The notes beneath the pieces are model-generated. The model ran no database searches, was not told where the DNA came from, and saw only the letters and a list, made by a program, of their open reading frames with translations. Of a stretch of DNA of 64,000 nucleotides, positions 37,101 to 46,100 are shown piece by piece (positions within the stretch are counted from its first letter, which is position 1; the number at the start of each line of letters is the position of its first letter). The position numbers and the translations under genes are program-made. This stretch comes from Ctenosaura bakeri. Lineage: Eukaryota; Chordata; Lepidosauria; Squamata; Iguanidae. The stretch lies in contig CAOLHI010004256.1 in the NCBI GenBank assembly GCA_948474755.1, positions 1-64,000 of the forward strand, written 5' to 3'.

Positions 37101-40100
37101 GTGTGTTTGGAAAGGTAAGTGCCTTTGCGATTACTGCTTTCAGCTCTGGCTTGCTTAAGAGATCTGCATCTTGATGGATTGACTGTGTCTAACCAAGATT
37201 TATTATGGTTTTCTTTTCAACAACAGTTTGTTGCTTGTTGCTTGTTCCTTCAGTGGATGAGAGCTCTGATGTTTTTAATCACAATGTCAACCAGCATTTT
37301 CTTGTAAATCCTGCCTTGACAGAGAAGCAGACTGCTCGTTTCTCAGAAAGTGCTGAGAAGCGAGGATTTTCCACCATCATCTTCTTTCTTTTTAATGTCA
37401 GCTCTTAGCTAATATTGGCTTTCTCGTTTAATGCTTCTTGAATCATGGGAGGAGCTGATTCAAGCCTAGAAAATGTGTACTGATTTGCATTTCAGAAGAT
37501 GCTGAAAACATGGTAAAGGGGCTAATAATTAATTGTAAGCCAAAGATTATAGTCGTTGTGATGATGTGATGTGAAGAAGGCAGAGAAGACAAACCAGAAC
37601 TATACCCTTCTTGTATTGGGGCAAGGTTAGTCATATGTGATGGGGCTGTAGATTGATTTTCTGCTGCAGGATCCTACAGACCACATACAGTGCCAAGAAT
37701 GCCAATAGAGAATAATTTTAAAAAGGAGTACCTAGAACTCCATTTCTGGTTTAGATAAAAAACTGGCAGAGATGCTCCATCAGGAGACAAAGCTATGAAG
37801 ACATAGGCCATTTCCGCACTCGAGTGTTACAGCGCTGTTATTCCACTTTCAACATCCTATGGAATCCTGGGGTTTGCAGTTTAGGGAGGGGCCATCCGGC
37901 CCATCCCGAAACTGCAAACCCCAGGATTCCATAGGATGTTGAAAGTGGGATAACAGTGCTGTAACACTTGAGTGCGGAAATGGCCATAGCTTCATCTCCA
38001 TAGCTATATCTCCCAATGCTACCACCCAAAACCTGGGTTTTAGCAGCGCATGCCTGCCACCTACCCATGGGCATTTTCATGTTGCTGTTGAGTGGGACAA
38101 TGTTTCTCTTGAGAGATTCACTACAATATTTTTGCCATGGATCACGGATGTGCTTTTGCCAGGTTTAGTGTTGTGCCCATTCACAGCCCTTGCAGGCTGT
38201 ATGTTTCTCTTTAAGCACAAAAGTGATTAAGCACTGGCCAAAAACGAAGACGGTGAACACTGCTGACTACACTTCCATTATCTCCTCAAGATGTAAGCAA
38301 TGAACAAGTGCACTTTTGTGATGGCAATCCAAAAAAAAAAAAAAATTGATTCTGGGGGCTAAAGAGCCATTAATTATGTAAATCAGATGTTTGCATGCAT
38401 ATCACTAGCCTGATTAATGTATTGGATTGATTCTTTCTTTTCCTAAATTTGTAACTTGGGCCTAAATCCAATTGCTAACTGCCCAGTAGACTACGCTTAT
38501 TTAATCAGTGGGCCTTCAGTGTTGGCTTCTATTCAGTGGTCCTTTTTGAGACCAGCAGCTGGATTTAGGCTGGAGGTGGGAATCATGTGGCCTTCCACAC
38601 ATTGTCAGACTGGAATTCCCAGCATTCTACAGCAATGATTAACCTACATAGGGCAGCTGGGAGTTGCAGTCCAACAAATAGTAGGAGGGCTATGATTTTA
38701 AGCCATGGTCTTTTTGTCTAGCAAATGTCAGCATTTCCCAGGATGCATCTTGGATTTGCAGCACCTGCCCTACCATTGGATCTCCATTTTTGAATGTCAA
38801 TAAGCTTCATCTTGAAATGTCACATAAGAAACTTTGGTTTGCTCCCTAGCATATAGGTTTATCCTGTATGACTGCCAGTCTGTTTCTGGGCACAGTTCAG
38901 AATGCTGCTCATCTAATATATAAAAGTCAATGTTTGTGAGTTTGTCTGTGTCAGGCAGACAAAGACCCCATATAATGGGCTGTGTCAGGCAAGAAGACCT
39001 TATATGATTGGCTGCCTGTGAAGATTCTACGGAATCCTGGAGTTGGCAGTTTAGGGAGGGGCCTTTAGGATTCTCAGCCAGAGAGCTCTTGGGCCTCAGG
39101 CCAGTTGCTACATAGACGAAGCCTAGCAGCAAGGAGGAGGAAGACAGTGTATTCCCTCAGAAACCAAACCTCTGTATGTTAACAACTCTGAATACAGATT
39201 GGATTGGGGAATATGGGTGAAAGTTACAGGCCCTGGACAAGACAGATTGGGAAATTAGAGACACAGCATCTCAAATCTTTCTAACAAGTATTAAGTATGA
39301 GAAAATAAAATCCCAGGCAACACCAGGTATATACGCTAGTGACCTATAAAACTATATAGCACTTGGATCTGGGTTATTTGAAGGACCGTGTCTTCCTTAG
39401 AGTTCTGAGATTTGGAGATGCCCTTCTCTCTGCCCCATCACTTTCTCAGTCTTTGTTGGTGGGAACAAGAGAGAGGGCCTTATCAGTGGCTGCTCCTAGA
39501 CTTTGGAACTGCCTCCCTATAGAAACCAGAATGACCCTTTTCCTGCTCTCTGTCCTGCAGCAAGTTGAAACATTCTTGTGCCATCAGGCTTTTAGAAACT
39601 GAATGAGATAGACTTTTAATGATGTCTGGTACTGTGCTGTTTTATGGTTTGTATAGTCTTTTAATGAATTTTACATTTATAACTTTATAAATTGTTTTAT
39701 TACCTTTTAGATAACTTCTATGTTTATACTTTTGCTGAAATGTGTGCGTGGTGTTTTTTTAAAATCTGTATTGTTTTTAAACACGTTGTAAGATGCCTTG
39801 AGTTTCATTATTGGTAGAAAGGTGGGATATAAATGAATAAAATATTTTTTAAAAAACAATATCCCATGCTTAATGAAAAGCATTCAACCAGATGGCAGCC
39901 AGTTTTCCAAAATGATACCATTTCCACTCTCATCTTCTTGTTTTCTCCTCTTGCCTTTCAGGATTATGGAGCCTACCTGAGCTCTTACATCCTTCTTTCT
40001 GGGGAAGAAAATAAGGAGCCACTGTTTCAGTGTGGTGCTGCTCTTTCCCCACTGACGGACTTCAGATTATATGGTAAATACAGATGACATCAGACAAATG

Positions 40101-43100
40101 GATGCAAAGGTGTATAGCAGAGCTTTCCAGACTTTTTGTGTTGGTGACACACTTTTTAGACATACATCATTTTGCGACACAGTAACTCAGTTTTACTAGC
40201 AAATAGGAGGTTAAACTAAAATAAATTGTAAGAACAAAATGTATGGGGACGCAATATATCTCATGAAAACCTTTCATATATTTTTGAAAATATATGATTT
40301 ATAAATAATAACATACTTTCCAAAATTGTAGGCGACACACCTACACACTTCAGACGACATACTAACATGTTGCGGGCACATCGTTTGGAAAGCCCTGGTA
40401 TATACTGCGGCCTTCCTTTACTGAGACCTCTGCATGCATGAATGCAAGGTTGCTCAAAGCCTTGTCTCCCATTATAGTCCATGGGCACTGCTGTGGGCGC
40501 ACCTGTGTCAAATCCATTGACTACAACAAGATGTGATGCTTCACATTTTTTGTTTTATGTGGGCATTCCTGGAAGGGATCTCTCACATATACACAGGATA
40601 CACTGTATTCTGTGGCTCAGGAATGAAGTCAGCACAACCAAACATTGATACTGAGCTCTGAGAATCGAAGCCATTGTTGATACAACTTCAGAAATAGGTA
40701 TTCTAGCTCTTAATGAAAGATTGGCTTCAAAGCACACAGACACTGACACCTCAAGAGGGCATGGAGGCTGTGAATGTTTGGCTTGGAAGGAGTGAGGGGA
40801 CTTTTCTTTTCACTCCCTAGCTAATGACTAGGGCCATTTCCGCACTACACTCTTATAGCGCGATTATTCCACTTTCAACATCTTATGGAATCCTGGGGTT
40901 TGCAGTTTCGGGAGGGGCCAGCCGGTCCCTCCCGAAACTGCAAACCCCAGGATTCCATAGGATGTTGAAAGTGGAATAATCATGCTATTAAGAGTGTAGT
41001 GCGGAAATGGCCTGAGAGAGGCAACACAAATAACCACCTCTTAGTTTCTCCTAGCTTGTCTGTTCTTCTTCATTAATACCTCTTGCCATCTTGTCCATGC
41101 TGTGATATTGCTTGGCCAAATGTGTTCCAGTTTTCATCTGTGAAAGGTTGGAGGGTACAAGATTGCCAGAATGAAAACTGGAAATTGCTCCTGAACTTTT
41201 AATTGTTGTAAAAATGGCAGCTTGTCATGCGACCAGGTAACAAGAGACATATGTTGAAATTCTTTCTTCTACACAACAGTTAAAGGTACAGGAGCGGTCC
41301 CCAGCTTCTACTCTGGAAATAGCCAAGCTTCTCTGAATGCACCCCATCTTTTCCAGTCCATTCTATGTCATTCAGAGCCCTAAGTGGATGATGCACTTGC
41401 TTCAGATCCTTAGTTTCAAATATCATCCAGTGAAAACCCAAAGGTAGTTCATATCCTGTGGGCAATTCCTTAATTTTTTTAAATAAATGCATTTCTGCAT
41501 CCTGTCATTGGCCTCTCTGCTGGTTAGTGGGCCTGACTGGATGTCACCTGTTTCTGGAGCTTGTGATGTTTGTTTGTTTAGTGAGTCTAAATGACATGCT
41601 CCACTGTAAGCATTATCAGAGTGGCTCACAGCAACAGTAAAGCCATGCAAGAATTAAGGTAGTTGATAAAATGTAGTCGCATGAAGACCTTGGAACAATC
41701 AATCAATCAGTCAGTAAAATGACCAGGCAAAACCCCCTGGTCAAAAAGCTCCCTGATCTTGGTGCAACCACATAGAAAACTATTCCACCCATCCCCAATG
41801 CACAACGGCAGGTGGGCCTCAAATGATAATCTTAGGGCACACAAGGGATGGTACGAACAGGGCTTTCCAGTCCTTGGTTGACAGACAGAAAGAGTTTTTT
41901 AAGCCATATCAGTCTATCCAGATATTTTTTAAAAAGAAGAAGCAAAAAATCCAGTCTTTTAAAAGGAAAAAGTAAACAATCTAGCCTTTGAATCCAAAAA
42001 AGAAAAGCCTTTGGTTTAACTTCTTTTTTGAAGCATTATTATCATCTGAAGCTTTGGTATAATCCTAGTAATAGTACCTAACTTGTTTCTCTTTGTTTCT
42101 TTTCAGCTTCAGCTTTTTCAGAAAGATACTTAGGATTACAAGGGATTGACAATAAAGCATATGAGGTAACCACATGGATCACCCTGCTGACAGCAGACGC
42201 ATCTATTTTTAGCACAGATGCAAGAGGCAGTTTGGCTTTTTAGTCCTGCCCTCTTGAGTGCTGCTTGAGAGCAGAAAATGTGGAAAGCAGGATAAGTTAA
42301 AACTGCTAGTCTTAGAGAGACATCTGCAGATTTTGGCATAGATCTTGTGCCATGTTTTGTTTGCTTGCTTTGTTGCTTAAGATAAAAAGATATAAAGATA
42401 TAAATATCTTTCTTTTCAGTATAGCAAAACATTCACAGAGCAGCTTCAAAAATATATATATAAATCAGTCACTGCAAAATCAAAATCACAAAGACTGTAC
42501 AGAGAACAGCATGTGGATTTACCCAGCAGCATTAAGTAACTTCAGTATCTTAAAACACTAGAAAGAGTTTTAACCTGGTACCTAAATCTATGGCCATTTC
42601 TGCACTAGCCTGTTATAGTGCTATTTGAGGCCCCTCCCTAAACTGCAAACCCCAGAATTCCATAGGATCTTGAAAGTGGAGTAATAGCACTATAACAGTC
42701 TAGTGCAGAAATGCCCTAGGCTAAGTAGAAGGGTGTTCCACAGTGAGGGTTCCACTACAGAGGGGGACCTCCCTATAACTCAGAATACATCCAACATTCT
42801 CTGGCCAGCCACTGACCATGCTGACGGATTCTTGGATTTAATGTCAAAAAAGGACTCCCCCCCCCCAAATTCTGGCCCTACCTCTAATTGCCACCCCTCT
42901 AATGCCGGCAGGCAGAAGCATTTAGAGCCCCACCAAGACAAAACTTGACATTGGATTCCCATGGTAAGGTAGACCATAGACTTTAGAATGGCTAGTTTTC
43001 TTTCTTTCCATTTCGTTGCAACCTTCATCGTTGCCACTAAGAAACAAACATTCATATCATAACCCCTATATGGGAAACTGAGGCAGAACATTTACCTTCC

Positions 43101-46100
43101 TCAACCAAAAATCTTTGACCCAGATGTGTTCAAAGATTGTGAAGGCTTTCTGTGAACAAATTTGTGCCTGTATCCTGTTGGTAATTCCAGCTAAAATAGA
43201 CTTGTCAAATCAATGAGATTTATGTCAAGTGTTGACTCACCATTCAACAGCTGATTCAACAGTTCTGCTCTAGTTGGGACTTCAGATCTAATGGGTAGAT
43301 TCCAGTGAAGAATGGATCGTTGTGGTTAAGTGATGAATTATATGAATCCATAATTTATGCTGTTGTATGTTCAATTATACCTTATCTGTCAGTCCTCCTT
43401 TGAATATCTTTGTCATGAAAAAGTATGATTACTTTATGATGTAATTGTTAATAACAGGTGTCACCCCTGGCCCAAGATCTGGGCTAAAATTACTTCTATG
43501 CCCATTAAAAACATTATAATAACATTTCCAGATGTGGCTTGGATACCATATTTGTCTTGAGCCTCTTCACTTCAGTATCTCCTATTTGTTTTGAGGCTGG
43601 GGCAGTTGGGCAGCCCTTCCCATTCTGTTGTTCTTGTTCTTCTATTTCTATACTGCATTTTTTCCCCAGTTTGGAAGTCAAAACAGTTTACAACAATTAC
43701 AGCAAACATAGTCAAAAATTCACTTCATGCAAAAGTTAAAAATGTAATTAAACTATCAGTAAAATTAAACCAACTAAAAACATAACCATTAAAAAGAAAA
43801 CAAGTAGACAGTAAAGTACGTTGTGGAAGGCCCATCCCCTTTAAGCACTACATCTTCAAAGGCCTACCTCCACAGAAAAGTCTTTTCAACTGCTTGTGGA
43901 ATGATAGCAGGGAGGTTGTCCCTTTGGCCTCTCTGAGAAGGAAGCTCTGGAGCCTAGGAGAGCCACTGAGAAGGCCTTCCCATGTACAAACCACATGTAC
44001 CTGTAGGAGTGCTGAGGCAGAAAGAAAGGTCTATGCAGAAGATATGGAAACACAGGCAAGCTCATATGTGCTGGTATTTGTTTGTTGATATGATAGCTGA
44101 AAGAGCTCCGAAAATTTCCTTTTTTGACAACAATTCCCATGTTGGCTGGGACATTCTCAGAGTTGTCATCCATAAAAGTAGTTTTTCCAAGGTCTGTAAT
44201 TGCTTTATTGAAATACCAGTAATGTTCTGTGACTATGGGGGGTGTGATTTCATTGAAGTTGGATTGGCCTAGTGGCTAGGGTTCATGCTGTGTAAATTTC
44301 TTTAAGAATTGTCAGTACCAGTGCCTAAATGTAATGTGGAATTTCCCTTGTGTTTTAACCTTCTCAGAGTACCAAACTGGCACACAGAGTGAGGTCAACG
44401 AAAGACCAAAAGTTTTTGATCATTCATGCAACTGCTGATGGTAAGCATCTGCTCTGAGTGCCCACACACAACACATTCAGTAGGACTGAAATACTTATTT
44501 TGCTTTTCTCATGATTCTGTTTGCAATGACAATCCTGTTCTAATTTTACAGAGAAAATCCACTTCCAGCACACCGCTGACCTCATTACACATCTAATTAG
44601 AGCAACAGCTAATTACAGCTTGCAGGTAACATATTGTTGTGTGATCGCTTTTTTTCTGAATACAACTGTTAAGTCTGTAGCACACTGTTTAATATACACA
44701 GTGATATAAAAAGTGATATACAAATACACCATCAGTAAAGCAGTGCCTCATTGCAGAACAGTGAATAGTAAAATTGTTGGCAGTCCTCCTACCGAGACAT
44801 TTCAAGAATTAACCTAGACTGCTGTTCTGCGTCTTCAACTTGTTTAAAACCTATGGCAACCCTAAGACGACCCTGTCACAGAGTTTTCTTGGCAATAATT
44901 GTTCATAGGGAGTTTGCTATGGCAACTTGTCCAAAGTCACCCAGTGGGTTTCTATGGCCAAGCAGGGATCTGAACCCATCTCTCTCACGTCCTGGTCCCA
45001 ACACTCAAACCACTCCACCACTCCGGCAATAGGTAGCTTATCCTATCTAGGTATTATCATTTTGGAGTCTCACTATTAACCTTTTACTTGTGTTTGGTGA
45101 GCACAAGAATGTGGGTTATCCCACAGCTGCCACCACATGTGATAAAGCACTGTACATTTCCTGCCTATATTCCTTTTTTAAAAAAATGTTGTGCTGTGGA
45201 AATCCCTACCACAGTGTCTAATAAATGTTCTCAAGTTAGGGAATGTTATTTTGGCTGTGAACCTTTGGCTGGAGTGCTGTTGATGGGATACCCCCAGTGT
45301 CTGCATTGTTTTCTAGAGTCACACTGTGATGCTGAGGGAAGACAAACAAAACCTGCAATTGCAAACATCCTGTTTGCCCAGTGCCTGCCTTTTTTCATGG
45401 CCACTTCACCCAATGTCTTCTACCACCAGCTATCTTGGCATCGTTAGCACAGGGCACTACCAGAATTCTAGCCTTTAACTACTACTTTCCATATAATCCT
45501 ATAGCAGGGGTGAGAAAATATGGACCATGTACCATTCCCAACCGCTGTCTTCTGCCTGACCAGGGATTCCCTCCCGCCCCAAATTGAAAATGTTCAGGCA
45601 AAGCACGCAGACTGCTGCCAAATTGCCCTCAAATGCAACTATTTGATCTCATTTACACCCTATTGTTTTTGTTGTGTGCCTTCAGGTCATTTACAGCTTA
45701 TGGTGACCCTAAGGCAACCCTATCACAGGGCTTTCTTGGCCTAAATTTGTTCAGAGGGGGCTTGCTGTGGCTTTCCAGTGCCCACTACTCCCATACTGAA
45801 GTTCAATAGCTTGGTACCAATGGCATAAATATGGGATTGAGACCACTACTAGAGATGATATAGACAAAGTTACAAGATTTATTGTAGACATTATTTATGT
45901 AAGGTAATCAAATGTCACTTGAAAAAAATTGTTTTAATGCACTTAGGATAAATGTGTTTGATCATTTACTTCTGGTTGTGGAAAACACAATCTATTCTGC
46001 TCTGAGCACGCACCCAGATCACTTTTTCTTAATTTCTTCCTCTGTCAAGCCCAAAGGTGCATTTTGGGGAGGGGGGGGCATCAGTGGGGAAAGGAGTTCA

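Larger units (their letters stand above)
37115..39961 (+). other. DPP6: DPP6 intron 37115-39961
   Basis: Contains a palindromic element (37806-37985), a possible Helitron-like start with a tandem repeat (38912-39012), a palindrome fragment (39014-39100) and an L2-type 3' end (39363-39845). Confidence 0.75.
40074..42106 (+). other. DPP6: DPP6 intron 40074-42106
   Basis: Holds a TIR element (40124-40399), a palindromic element (40832-41012) and a relative of the 10108 element (41150-41275). Nothing recognised in 41280-42100. Confidence 0.75.
42166..44367 (+). other. DPP6: DPP6 intron 42166-44367
   Basis: Holds a deleted palindromic element (42592-42716), an L2-type LINE relic (43640-44060) and a palindromic MITE relic at about 44096-44190. 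Confidence 0.75.

Noticed and set aside
44441..44551. Retained intron or exon fusion at the 111-bp intron
   Set aside because: Splice sites are canonical, phases match and reading through would break the conserved TADEKIHF motif.
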